Assembly (NCBI GenBank): GCA_028866895.1
Contig: JAGWHF010000013.1
Location: 1-64,000, forward strand
Direction of reading: 5' to 3'
Source: Nitrososphaerota archaeon
GTDB lineage: Archaea; Thermoproteota; Nitrososphaeria; Nitrososphaerales; Nitrosopumilaceae
DNA length: 64,000 nt
The notes beneath the pieces were generated by a model. The model did not search any database. It was not told where the DNA came from and saw only the letters and a list, made by a program, of their open reading frames with translations. Positions within the stretch are counted from its first letter, which is position 1, and each line of letters begins with the position of its first letter. Shown in pieces: positions 26,439 through 35,110 of this stretch. Position numbers and translations under genes: made by a program.

Positions 26439-28558
26439 AAGTAGAAGACATTGATCTTCCAAAAGGCGTCATAGAGTTCCTCCTCCAGAGCGGCATCACG
26501 AAACTCTATCCGCCTCAGGAAAAGAGCGTAAAGGCAGGCCTTTTGGAAGGGAGGAGCATCCTGGTTTCCGCGCCCACCGCGAGCGGAAAGACTCTGATAG
26601 CAATGCTTGCAGCAGCAAGACACCTTGCTGACAAGAAGGGGAAGATTGTCTATCTCAGCCCGCTCAAGGCGCTTGCATCCGAAAAGTTTGGCGAACTGAA
26701 AAAACTCGCATCAATTGACTGGGGCAGGGAGATAAGGATCCAGATCTCGACTGGCGACTATGATCAGACCGACAGGGACCTGGGGTCAAACGACATACTG
26801 GTCCTGACCAACGAGAAGATGGACTCGGTCATAAGGCAGGGGGCCGAGTGGCTGGACGAGGTAAGCCTCGTCATTGCCGACGAGGTCCACCTGCTGGGCG
26901 ACGAGGACCGGGGCCCAACGCTTGAAATAGTGCTGACAAAGCTCGCACTAGACCCAAGGCCGCAGGTGCTCGCTTTGAGCGCCACCGTGACAAATGCCGG
27001 CGAGATCTCGGAGTGGCTTGGCTGCAAGCTTGTCGAGAGCGACTGGAGGCCTGTTCCACTTTGGGAGGGCGTGTATGACCAGGGTGTCGTGACCATGCAG
27101 AACCGGAAGAACTTTGAGGTCGAGACTTCTGTGAGGGGGGGACCGGTGGACCTTGGCATCGACTCTCTCAAAGACGGAGGACAGGCAATCCTGTTTGCAG
27201 AGACGAGGGCGCGCTCGGTCTCGCTTGCAACAAAGGCCTCAGAGGCAGTATCAAAGTACGTATCTGAGAAGGATAAAAAGGCACTTGAGGATGTATCTGC
27301 CAAGATTCTTGCAGACAACGAGCACACCGAGCTCATCGAGAACCTCGCATCGCTTGTCAAAAAGGGCGTTGCATTTCACCACGCCGGACTTAACCAGAAC
27401 TGCAGGGAGGTAATCGAATCAGAGTTTAGGGGTGGGAGGATAAAGATTCTCGCATCCACGCCCACCCTTGCTGCAGGCGTGAACCTTCCCGCAAGGAGGG
27501 TCGTCATCTCGAACGTAAACAGGTACGACGTCAAATTCGGGGGTAACAAGCCGATCAGCGTGCTAGAATACAAGCAGCTCTCGGGGCGCGCCGGAAGGCC
27601 CCAGTACGACAAGTTCGGCGAATCCATCATTGTGAGCACGGCAAACAGCGACGAGATATTTGATTACTACATCAACGGTGTGCCAGAACCGATATCCTCA
27701 AAGCTTACCGACGACAAGGCGCTCAGGATTCACGCCCTCAGCCTGATCTCAACCACCCCGGGCGTAAAGGGGGAGGAGATTGTAGAATTTTTTTCAAAGA
27801 CGCTTGCGGGCTTTCAGGAAAGAAAGTCCACCCTAAAGTTCAAGATCCACATAACACTGCGATACCTCGAGCTAGAGGATCTCGTAAAGCAGAAGGGAGG
27901 AAGGTTCATTGCAACCGAGTTTGGAAGGAAGACATCGACCCTCTACATAGATCCAGTCACGTCCGTCTATTTCAGGAAGACCCTCCGCGCGGCCAAGGGG
28001 AAAGGGAAGCACACGCTTGGATTACTGCACGCGATAACAAGCTGCGAGGACTTTTTTCCCAAGTTCTCGCTTCGAAACAAGGATTACGATCTTGCAGGCA
28101 CGCTCCTTGAGAATTACGCCGACGAGCTGATTGAGAGCATCTCAGAGTACGACTGCAACAGGAGCCTCCTTGCAATGCATGCATGGATAAACGAGTCAAC
28201 CGAGATCTTCCTGTCAGATAATCTGGGGGTGGAGTCTGGTGACATGCACAGGATGTCGGAGACTGCTGACTGGCTTACACATGCACTTTATGAGCTTGCC
28301 AAACTTGAGAAACTTGACGGGCCCATGGAGGAGCTCTTGGCAATGAGGGCAAGGATAGACTATGGAATAAAGGAGGAACTTGTAGACCTCGTGAAGGTGC
28401 GCGGGATAGGGAGGGTGCGCGCAAGGCTGCTTTACAAGAACGGAATCCGGACGCTTGATGATTTGGCCTCCGTCCAAGTAGAAAAGCTTGCCAAAATCGA
28501 CAAAATAGGGCCTGTAATTGCAGAAAACATAAAGACACAGCTCAAAAAGGTAAGATGA
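26435..28558 (+). CDS. hel308: Ski2-like DNA helicase Hel308
   Basis: A 707-residue superfamily 2 helicase that acts at stalled forks. Walker A SAPTASGKTL (about residues 46-55), DEVH box IADEVHLLGDEDRG (about 147-160), motif III LSATVTNA, motif VI QLSGRAGRPQYD, the winged-helix and ratchet domains follow, and helix-hairpin-helix repeats end it (VRGIGRVRARLLY, about 655). Length is typical. It overlaps mcm by four bases, and its stop overlaps the next gene, so it is part of the GINS-MCM operon. Confidence 0.93.
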   Translation: MKVEDIDLPKGVIEFLLQSGITKLYPPQEKSVKAGLLEGRSILVSAPTASGKTLIAMLAAARHLADKKGKIVYLSPLKALASEKFGELKKLASIDWGREIRIQISTGDYDQTDRDLGSNDILVLTNEKMDSVIRQGAEWLDEVSLVIADEVHLLGDEDRGPTLEIVLTKLALDPRPQVLALSATVTNAGEISEWLGCKLVESDWRPVPLWEGVYDQGVVTMQNRKNFEVETSVRGGPVDLGIDSLKDGGQAILFAETRARSVSLATKASEAVSKYVSEKDKKALEDVSAKILADNEHTELIENLASLVKKGVAFHHAGLNQNCREVIESEFRGGRIKILASTPTLAAGVNLPARRVVISNVNRYDVKFGGNKPISVLEYKQLSGRAGRPQYDKFGESIIVSTANSDEIFDYYINGVPEPISSKLTDDKALRIHALSLISTTPGVKGEEIVEFFSKTLAGFQERKSTLKFKIHITLRYLELEDLVKQKGGRFIATEFGRKTSTLYIDPVTSVYFRKTLRAAKGKGKHTLGLLHAITSCEDFFPKFSLRNKDYDLAGTLLENYADELIESISEYDCNRSLLAMHAWINESTEIFLSDNLGVESGDMHRMSETADWLTHALYELAKLEKLDGPMEELLAMRARIDYGIKEELVDLVKVRGIGRVRARLLYKNGIRTLDDLASVQVEKLAKIDKIGPVIAENIKTQLKKVR

Positions 28559-29568
28559 TGCTTGACAAGACCATTGCCGCAGTAGCGGTCTCAGCAATTG
28601 CATTTCTGGTTGTTTATGCTGCCACTCCACCCCTCATAAGGGCCCTTGAGAGGAGAAAACTCGTGGTCAAGGACTACAACAGGGTGGGAGGGGCAAACGT
28701 GGCGCGCCCGGGAGGTCCGGCCATCCTTGCAGGAATACTTGCCTCCGAGCTTGTCCTGTACGGTCTTTACTCCTCGCCTGCCGTTCTTGCAATAATACTT
28801 ACAACCTCACTCTCCTTCCTCGTGGGGCTTGCCGACGACAGGAGGGTGCTGGGGGGATGGTTCAAGCCTCTTGCCCTTGCGGCAAGCGCAGCCCCGATAC
28901 TCCTGCTTGGCTACTTTTGGCCACATCTCGTCTATGATCCGCAGCTGGGATTTCCGCTCTTTGGCCACGTGACGATTCCGCTGCTCTACATGGGGCTTGT
29001 CATCGTGATGATTCCAATAACTGGCAACACCATAAACTCGATCGACGTACTCAACGGTGTCGCAAGCGGATTTATGATGATAGCAAGCTTTGCGCTATCC
29101 CTTTGCCTCTTTATAGTACATAACTATGACATTGCCATGGCAAGTCTTCCTCTGGGCTTTGTATCTGCCGCCTTTTACAGGTACCACAAGTTCCCAAGCC
29201 GCATATTTCCGGGAGACTCGGGCGCGCTCACCCTTGGGGCCATGTATGGAACGATTGCCATAGTGGGTCACGTGGAGATTGTGGCTGCAATAGCACTCCT
29301 GCCAGCAGTGATAAACTCGTTCCTCTTCCTCTCAAGCGTAAAGAGGGTAATAGAACACAGGCAGCTCAAGGCAAACCCCGTTGAGCACACCGATGATTTT
29401 AAGCTCAAGGCAACCGCAGACAGGGATGCACCGGTAACCCTTGTCCGCCTTATTGTTGCCAACAAGCCAATGACTGAGAAGGAGGTCGGCTTTGCTATCT
29501 TCAAGCTCGCGTTTTTCTCTGCGGCGCTTGCAGTAGCGACTTCGTTTATGATGGGTGTACGCCTGTGA
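28555..29568 (+). CDS. GlcNAc-1-phosphate / MraY-WecA-type glycosyl-phosphate transferase
   Basis: A 337-residue polytopic membrane protein with about ten transmembrane helices. It has the family signatures GLADDRR (the Asp pair that binds magnesium, about residues 90-96), GNTINSIDVLNG (about 158-169) and FPGDSGALTLG (about 218-228). Such enzymes attach the first sugar phosphate to a polyprenyl or dolichyl phosphate, beginning N-glycan or cell-surface polymer synthesis in archaea (AglH-like). It is co-transcribed with Hel308 by a four-base overlap, which joins replication and surface genes for no evident reason. Confidence 0.88.
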   Translation: MMLDKTIAAVAVSAIAFLVVYAATPPLIRALERRKLVVKDYNRVGGANVARPGGPAILAGILASELVLYGLYSSPAVLAIILTTSLSFLVGLADDRRVLGGWFKPLALAASAAPILLLGYFWPHLVYDPQLGFPLFGHVTIPLLYMGLVIVMIPITGNTINSIDVLNGVASGFMMIASFALSLCLFIVHNYDIAMASLPLGFVSAAFYRYHKFPSRIFPGDSGALTLGAMYGTIAIVGHVEIVAAIALLPAVINSFLFLSSVKRVIEHRQLKANPVEHTDDFKLKATADRDAPVTLVRLIVANKPMTEKEVGFAIFKLAFFSAALAVATSFMMGVRL

Positions 29569-29795
29569 AGGCGCCAATCTATGCCTACATACTCATAATG
29601 TGGGGCCTCATTATTGCGGGAGGAGGCCTTCTCATCTCGATAATAGGGCCGCTCAGGATAGAAGGCTACGGGAGATATAACGAGTTGCTCGATTCGGGGA
29701 TAAAGGCAGCCATCGCCATCCTCCTCGTAGTGCTCTGGGTCTTCATTATGTCAAAGATAAAGAACTGGATATTCCACAAGCAGATAAGGAATTAG
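29565..29795 (+). CDS. Small two-helix membrane protein
   Basis: A 76-residue protein with two predicted transmembrane helices (about residues 8-27 and 47-66) joined by a short polar loop, ending in a basic tail. The start is a GTG overlapping the stop of the glycosyl-phosphate transferase, so it is translated with it and may be an accessory subunit. I know no family for it. Confidence 0.65.
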   Translation: MKAPIYAYILIMWGLIIAGGGLLISIIGPLRIEGYGRYNELLDSGIKAAIAILLVVLWVFIMSKIKNWIFHKQIRN

Positions 29796-30268
29796 CCGTC
29801 CTCCCATTCCTTCTTCTTCTGGTCGTACTCTTTCCTTGAATATCTGGCCCTTGCGGGAACGCCAGCCACTACTGTATCAGGGGGGACGTCCTTTGTGACT
29901 ACGGCGCCCATTGCCACCACGCTGTTCCTCCCCACCGTCACGCCTGCCTTTATGACTGCCCTTGAGCCTATTACGGCGCCATCCTCGATTGTAACGCCTA
30001 TCATCTTCTTGCTTGTCGGATAGGGGTCGTTTGTAAGTGAGGCGGCAGGACCTATGAACACATTCTTGCCTATCCTCGAGAGCGGGGGAATGTAGGCCAT
30101 TCCCTCTATCATGGTATTCTCACCCACCTTTACGTTGTAATCCACATGGGCAAGTGAGCCTATCTTCACGTTGTCCCCGATCTCGGTGTTGTCCCCGACG
30201 TAGGCAAAATGCCATATCCTGACATTCTTTCCAATCTTTGCCTTCTCGGAGACGAAGTTTGTGACCAT
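29792..30268 (-). CDS. WbpD-like sugar N-acetyltransferase (left-handed beta helix)
   Basis: A 158-residue hexapeptide-repeat acyltransferase, similar to enzymes that N-acetylate 3-amino-3-deoxy sugars in UDP-ManNAc3NAcA synthesis. The repeat core runs from about residue 8 to 130 (IGKNVRIWHFAYVG, IGDNVKIGSLAHV and so on) and the conserved GPAASLTNDPYP and GVPAR segments are present. The ATG at 30268 was preferred as it starts at the family's usual N-terminus; an upstream in-frame ATG at 30286 would overlap the previous gene. It overlaps the convergent small membrane gene by four bases. Together with the Gfo/Idh/MocA dehydrogenase upstream it suggests a modified surface sugar. Confidence 0.85.
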   Translation of the reverse strand: MVTNFVSEKAKIGKNVRIWHFAYVGDNTEIGDNVKIGSLAHVDYNVKVGENTMIEGMAYIPPLSRIGKNVFIGPAASLTNDPYPTSKKMIGVTIEDGAVIGSRAVIKAGVTVGRNSVVAMGAVVTKDVPPDTVVAGVPARARYSRKEYDQKKKEWEDG

Positions 30269-30273
30269 GGATA

Positions 30274-30543
30274 TCACAGGTGCCACGGAGCACCACTTCT
30301 GACGATCTTCTCCGGCAGGGCGTCCTTGTTCTTCTTGAGAAACTCCATGTCCTGGTTCTTGTCCCTCAGCTCGTCAGGCAGCATGATTGGAATCTCGTCT
30401 ATTATGGGATAGAATCTGGAGCACTTGGAGCAAAATATGGCTCCTTGCCGGACAACTTCCTGTTCCGACTCCACCTCAAAGAGGTCAAGCGGAAAGTGCT
30501 TGTCCAGTGGACACGCAAGAATTTCCATCATCTTCTTGTTCAT
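30274..30543 (-). CDS. Trm112-like zinc-ribbon protein
   Basis: An 89-residue protein of the Trm112 family, small zinc-binding partners that activate methyltransferases acting on tRNA, rRNA and release factors. It has the family start MMEILACPLDKHFP, a second knuckle FCSKCSRFYPI and the IPIMLPDE motif. The ATG overlaps the stop of the dehydrogenase gene, and only five bases separate its stop from the acetyltransferase start I chose. Confidence 0.85.
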   Translation of the reverse strand: MNKKMMEILACPLDKHFPLDLFEVESEQEVVRQGAIFCSKCSRFYPIIDEIPIMLPDELRDKNQDMEFLKKNKDALPEKIVRSGAPWHL

Positions 30544-31472
30544 AATTCCAGATAGATTGGGGTTCCCTTCTGGCTAGATAAAAGTGCCGCTTCTGCAATC
30601 CTTGTGGTATTTACCGCGTGTTCAGGCCTGACCCTTATTTCCTCCCTACCCTCGGAGGCGGATATGAAATTCTTGATCTCAAGCAGCAGGGGCTCCTCGA
30701 CCTCCTTTCGGGGGATCTCTGCCCCTCCGTCTGTCTCTATTTTCACCTCCTGGGTGATAAAATCCGAGGAGATTATCGCATCGGTGCAGACCGCATTGAA
30801 TCTTCTTACCTTTATCGGCGTTATCCAGTTGGACGAGATTATGGCTATACGGTTGTCCCGGAAGCCGAGCATTATGGTGGCAAAATCCTCATGGTCGTGC
30901 CTCAGCTTCCCAGATCTTGCAAAGACCACCTCGGGCGCATCGTCAAAAAGCCACATTGCGGTATCGATGTCGTGGACCGACGTGTCGTAGATTATCCCGA
31001 CGTCCTTTATGTGGAGGGGCATCCTGTTCTCGCGGTGGAATTCGAGCATTATAAGCTCGCCGTACTTCTTGGTCCTGACATACTCCTTTACAAGCGAGAC
31101 GGCCGGGTTGAACCTCTCAATGTAGCCAGAGGTGAGGACTACCTTTTTCCTCCTTGAGATCTCAAGGAGCTCCTCGCCTTCGCGAGAAAGGTACGTCATG
31201 GGCTTTTCTACAAATACGTTCACACTACTCTCGAGCAGGGTCTTGGCAATCCCAAAATGCGTTGATGTGGGCGTGCACACAAAGGCGCCGTCAAAGCTCT
31301 CGCCGGCAAGAAGCGACTCCAGGCTAGAGTAGTGCTTTACGCCGTATCTTGCCCCGAAATCTGCCGCTCTTGCAGGGTCGGCGTCACATACTGCGGAGAG
31401 GACTCCCAGCTGCGAGAGTATCCTTGCATGGTTCTTTCCAAACCCGCCTACGCCTATCTGTACTATCCTCAT
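30540..31472 (-). CDS. Gfo/Idh/MocA-family oxidoreductase
   Basis: A 310-residue NAD(P)-dependent sugar dehydrogenase. The Rossmann motif GVGGFGKNHAR (about residues 7-17) and the EKPM motif (about 93-96) are clear, followed by the alpha/beta C-terminal domain with the catalytic region DTSVHDID (about 163-170). Its neighbour is a WbpD-like acetyltransferase; in bacteria WbpB of this family oxidises UDP-GlcNAcA in the same pathway. The substrate here is inferred from that pairing. Confidence 0.88.
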   Translation of the reverse strand: MRIVQIGVGGFGKNHARILSQLGVLSAVCDADPARAADFGARYGVKHYSSLESLLAGESFDGAFVCTPTSTHFGIAKTLLESSVNVFVEKPMTYLSREGEELLEISRRKKVVLTSGYIERFNPAVSLVKEYVRTKKYGELIMLEFHRENRMPLHIKDVGIIYDTSVHDIDTAMWLFDDAPEVVFARSGKLRHDHEDFATIMLGFRDNRIAIISSNWITPIKVRRFNAVCTDAIISSDFITQEVKIETDGGAEIPRKEVEEPLLLEIKNFISASEGREEIRVRPEHAVNTTRIAEAALLSSQKGTPIYLEL

Positions 31473-31473
31473 C

Positions 31474-32391
31474 TCAATACACTGGGGTTATCCAGCGGGA
31501 ATACTTTTTGTTTCTTCCCATTGCTATGTCGGAATAAACATTCCTTATCTTCTGGGTAATCCTGCCAGCTTTGCCATTCCCCACTGGCTTTCCATCGACG
31601 GACGTGATGGGGGTGATCTCGGCTGCGGTTCCAGTAAGGAATACCTCGTCAGAAAAATAGATTTCAGTCCTTGGAATCTCGCGCTCCACAGTATCATATC
31701 CGAGGTCCCTTGCTATCTCTATCACGGAGCTCCTTGTAATCCCTTCAAGCGCGGAGGAACTGCTGGGGGGAGTTATCATCTTCCCGTCTCTTACCAAAAA
31801 TATGTTCTCGCCCGGGGCCTCGCTTATGTTGCCTAGGTGGTCGAGCAGTATTGCCTCGTCGTATCCGTTTCTCTTCCCTTCTTGGGTGGCAAGTATGGAG
31901 TTTAGGTAGTTTCCCCCCATCTTTGCAAGGGGGGGAGTGGAACTGTCGTTTATCCTCCTCCACGATGATATCCCTGCGCTTATGCCGTTCCTGTTGAAAA
32001 GGTCGCCAAATGGAAACATGACGATTGCCGCATGCGTCGGACTCTTCTCCGTGACGTGCAGGTTTATGCCGTACCTGCCCACGAAATAAAATGGCCGGAT
32101 GTAGCATGACTGCCTTGCATTGTTTTTTCTGCAAAGCGCCGTTATCGCGTCAGATATCTGCCTGTCCGTAAACCGTAACGTAATAGAATAAACCTTGCCC
32201 GAGTTCCTGAATCTCTTTACGTGGTCCTCAAGCCTGAAGATGTTCAAGTTCTTCGAGTTCCAATATCCCCTCAGGCCCTCAAAGACCGACGTACCATAGT
32301 GTATGGCATGGGTCATGACGGAGACATTTGCCTCGCTGTCCCTGACGTACCTGCCGTCAAACCAGACAAACTTGGGGGCGAATGATTTCAT
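31474..32391 (-). CDS. ilvE: Branched-chain amino acid aminotransferase
   Basis: A 305-residue class IV PLP aminotransferase, last step of valine, leucine and isoleucine synthesis. It has FEGLRGYW and YIRPFYFVGRYG (substrate and arm region), the PLP lysine in LAKMGGNYLNSI (about residue 156), SEAPGENIF and GTAAEITPI. The ATG at 32391 gives MKSFAPKFVW; an upstream in-frame ATG at 32403 is possible. Only one base separates its stop from the ATG of the next gene, so the cluster is a probable operon. Confidence 0.93.
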   Translation of the reverse strand: MKSFAPKFVWFDGRYVRDSEANVSVMTHAIHYGTSVFEGLRGYWNSKNLNIFRLEDHVKRFRNSGKVYSITLRFTDRQISDAITALCRKNNARQSCYIRPFYFVGRYGINLHVTEKSPTHAAIVMFPFGDLFNRNGISAGISSWRRINDSSTPPLAKMGGNYLNSILATQEGKRNGYDEAILLDHLGNISEAPGENIFLVRDGKMITPPSSSSALEGITRSSVIEIARDLGYDTVEREIPRTEIYFSDEVFLTGTAAEITPITSVDGKPVGNGKAGRITQKIRNVYSDIAMGRNKKYSRWITPVY

Positions 32392-32426
32392 ATACAAAAC
32401 CAACTCTAACTATAATTAATCCATTT

Positions 32427-33023
32427 CTACCAGAATCCGGTGCTTGGGAACTTCATTCCTAGAACTCTGTAGGTGAGGTCAGGCGACTTGGCAAACCTCC
32501 TTACGACATCCCAGTTGTCGCGAATAATGCTGACCACCTCGGGTTCCACGTAACTCTCCCAGTCGGTTTCCCTGCCTTCGGCGGCCTCGAACATCCTCTG
32601 CTTCACAAACGAGGCAGATGTCTCCTTCCTCTTGCCTACGCGGGGATTCAATCCGTACAGATTGAGCACAAATGCCTCGGCCTTGTCGCCCGTATACGTA
32701 TAATAGTCGTCCCTGACGCCATCCAGGATCTGTCCTTTTATCCTCCAAGAGTAGGGGGAGATGAGTGGCGGTATGTATTTTGCAAACGGCGCATAAAAGG
32801 TATAGTTTGAGGAGACGGATATCGAGTCGCCAAACACCGCATCCAGCATCTTCTTTCGAAGCTCGTAGGTGAACGGAAAGCTCCTACTGTTGACCTCCCT
32901 TCCGTCAATCTTGAAGATGACGGGCATCACCTTTACCTCATCCCTGCTTCTTAACTCCTTGATTATCTCAACATGGGCCTTTGTGACCGGGTTGAGGTGG
33001 GCAAGGTATATGGCTACGGTCAA
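32427..33023 (-). CDS. Cytidylyltransferase-like (nucleotidyltransferase-fold) protein
   Basis: This 198-residue protein has the Rossmann-like start of the HxGH nucleotidyltransferases (IYLAHLNPVTKAHVEII) but with Thr in place of the first His of the HxGH motif; the second His is kept. A segment near residue 140 (KRKETSASFVKQRM) resembles the ISxSxxR nucleotide-binding motif. The family includes NMN adenylyltransferases and pantetheine-phosphate adenylyltransferases, yet the substrate cannot be named, and the altered motif leaves activity open. It is the first gene before ilvE on the minus strand. Confidence 0.7.
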   Translation of the reverse strand: MTVAIYLAHLNPVTKAHVEIIKELRSRDEVKVMPVIFKIDGREVNSRSFPFTYELRKKMLDAVFGDSISVSSNYTFYAPFAKYIPPLISPYSWRIKGQILDGVRDDYYTYTGDKAEAFVLNLYGLNPRVGKRKETSASFVKQRMFEAAEGRETDWESYVEPEVVSIIRDNWDVVRRFAKSPDLTYRVLGMKFPSTGFW

Positions 33024-33085
33024 CCTTCTTCCTTATTTTTGCGGGCCTATTTCAATCATCTATAGTGGTCGCACTAACTTAAGAA

Positions 33086-33160
33086 TGGGGACGATGGGAC
33101 TTGAACCCACGACATCCAGCGCCCGAGGCTGGCAGTCTATCCAAGCTGACCTACGTCCCC
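33086..33160 (-). tRNA. tRNA-Pro(CGG)
   Basis: A 75-base tRNA on the minus strand. Acceptor GGGGACG pairs perfectly with CGTCCCC, the anticodon stem CCAGC/GCTGG encloses loop CTCGGGC with anticodon CGG, and the T loop is TTCAAGT. Discriminator A. No intron. Confidence 0.94.
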
Positions 33161-33205
33161 GTAGTCTCGCCAGACTGAGAGAATATTATCTTTTCAATAA
33201 TCTGC

Positions 33206-34045
33206 CTAGCCGTAGGATTCGTACTTTATCTCGAAGCTCTTGTCTGCTCTCTTGTTTCTCTCGGTTACAAATCCCTTCGGCGTGAGGACATCGAGGCATC
33301 CGTCTATGGTTCCCTGCCAGCCGCATATGAAAAACACAGTGTTATCCTTCGTTATCTTCTCCCCTACCATCTGCTCAAGCGGGGACTGTTCGCCATTCTT
33401 TGACTGTAAAAATGTCTCCACTCTGCCCTTCTGGCCGTTCCAGGTCCTGTTGAACCACTCGTCTGGCCTGCTAACAGTTGCCCTGTACCTAAAGTTCCAC
33501 TTGTCTCTTCCCATGTCGATGCTCTCCTCCTCGAGGTTTGTAAGCTCATCCCTGTAACCTAGCTCGTCCACATAGCTTGCGCCATGAAGTACAACGATCT
33601 CCCTCTTGCTCCCTGTTGCATAGAGGTGGCGGGCAAAGCTTACAAATGGAGCAAGGCCGGTACCTCCTCCGAGGCAGACTATCCTCCTGTCATCGAGTTC
33701 TCCGTTGGGTTTTTTCTCCTCGATGGTAAAGGCCCCCGTGGGCTTTACCCATGTTATCTCGTCTCCCTCCTTTGCGCTAAATAGAACGGTCGTCAGGCGA
33801 CCCGGTAGTGGTTTCCTGACCCACCTGATGTAAAGCTCGATGTACTTCCTGTTCTCCGGATTGGACGCGATGGAGTATGCCCTCCTTATCACCTTGTTCT
33901 CAGACTGGACGTGCGCGCCAAGGGTTACGAACTGGCCGGACTTGTATTGCGGTAGCTCTCCTTCTTTTGGTTTGAACCTGAAAACTGCCAAGTCTTCTTT
34001 CTGAATTTGAATGTATGAAATTATCGCCTTGTTCTCTACGACCAC
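33206..34045 (-). CDS. Ferredoxin/flavodoxin-NAD(P)+ reductase-like flavoprotein
   Basis: A 279-residue FAD and NAD(P)-binding oxidoreductase. The FAD-binding motif RAYSIAS lies near residue 55, the pyridine nucleotide loop GGGTGLAPF near 126, and CGWQGTIDG near 242. It has no attached ferredoxin domain, so it likely reduces a separate ferredoxin, as with the pair at 16842-17865, or reoxidises one. The start is GTG; a TATA-like GATATTTAAC lies about 30 bases upstream. Confidence 0.88.
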   Translation of the reverse strand: MVVENKAIISYIQIQKEDLAVFRFKPKEGELPQYKSGQFVTLGAHVQSENKVIRRAYSIASNPENRKYIELYIRWVRKPLPGRLTTVLFSAKEGDEITWVKPTGAFTIEEKKPNGELDDRRIVCLGGGTGLAPFVSFARHLYATGSKREIVVLHGASYVDELGYRDELTNLEEESIDMGRDKWNFRYRATVSRPDEWFNRTWNGQKGRVETFLQSKNGEQSPLEQMVGEKITKDNTVFFICGWQGTIDGCLDVLTPKGFVTERNKRADKSFEIKYESYG

Positions 34046-34177
34046 GCCGAGAATTCAATTCTTGATAGTTAAATATCTTATGCTACTTTGGTCAAGCTAA
34101 TTTCCAAATGCGCGCTAAACGTTAATATCCTCACAAAAAAAGTTAATGCAAATCAGAATCAAACTCTGATTGAAGCC

Positions 34178-34251
34178 GGGCCGGTCGTCTAGCCTAGTAG
34201 GATACGCCCTTGGCATGGGTGAGATCGTGGGTTCAAATCCCACCCGGTCCA
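34178..34251 (+). tRNA. tRNA-Ala(GGC)
   Basis: A 74-base tRNA. Acceptor GGGCCGG pairs with CCGGTCC, the anticodon stem CGCCC/GGGTG encloses loop TTGGCAT with anticodon GGC, and the T loop is TTCAAAT. Discriminator A. Its 3' end is 24 bases from the end of an integrase remnant on the opposite strand, and its last bases plus flank (CGGTCCACTT) match those of tRNA-Ala(CGC) at 3460. Confidence 0.95.
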
Positions 34252-34274
34252 CTTTATCATTCATACCGGACAGG

Positions 34275-34997
34275 TCACAGTCCGCTACCATTTTTCTCCA
34301 CTACTGCCTTGTCTTTTGGCAAAGTGGCCACAAATCTCCAACCCTGCGACATTAGCATTTCCGCTTGGTCGATTGGCACAACCACCTGAGTTGGCTGTGA
34401 ACTCGGTTTGTTTGTATTCTCTTGCTCTTCTTTTGTGACATCGCTTCTTTGCATCTAGAGGTCAAGCAATTGCTCGCTTCGCCTAAACGCCTGTCGCACC
34501 TCTTCAACCAATGCAACTGGCAAGAGCCACTTGTTTGTCGTATATACTTGGCTTCCATACTTCCCTGTGGCCCATGAAGAAGACACAAAAGTCATATGCT
34601 ACCTTTCCGCGCGAATCTGCAATGAGAAACTGCATATCAAAGAAAGCTCGGAGCACATACTGTCTCCATGTACATCTTGGCCTCATCGTTCTTCTTATCT
34701 CGCCTTCTATTCTTCGCGTAGGTAAGAAAGGCTTTGTCCTGTTCTTTCCTCTGCTGTTTGGATTTGCAGTAGCTGGCGCAATTACTGGAGACTGGTGATT
34801 CTCTGGGACAGCAGGCGTGAATCCTTGAATTTAGGTAACCAGTATCTTTTTTTCGCCAAGGTCAGCGATGTAAGTAAAGTACTCTTGCCGGGCCTTTGAG
34901 ATAGTCCTACTGGCAGTCGTCCTTGATGGAGTCTATCAATACTTTGGCATCCAAAAAAAGATTTACGACTGGCCTGATGAAATCCGCTTTATCTCAT
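34275..34997 (-). pseudogene. Decayed tyrosine integrase, relative of the one at 2124-3395
   Basis: The minus strand carries the catalytic half of an integrase in broken pieces. Recognisable parts in order are FIRPVV (the first catalytic Arg region), ARQEYFTYIADLG, a segment PFLPTRRI, WRQYVLRAFFDMQ (the YxxR motif), VFFMGH, then a frameshift, KYIRQ, another frameshift, NKWLLPVALVEEV, and after a stop a conserved tail (VVVPIDQAEMLM and WRFVATLP). Each block aligns with the intact integrase except the last. The N-terminal half is missing and stops and shifts are spread over the rest. It lies next to the tRNA-Ala(GGC) 3' end in the same orientation relative to the tRNA as the intact gene. Confidence 0.85.
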
Positions 34998-35110
34998 GAA
35001 CAATATTACCAGATATGGCAAAAACAGACACCTACATGAAAAGATTCCTTGATTGTAATGTACAAATGATCATTGCATACCGTTATTAGTGATCAACTCG
35101 TATACAATAG

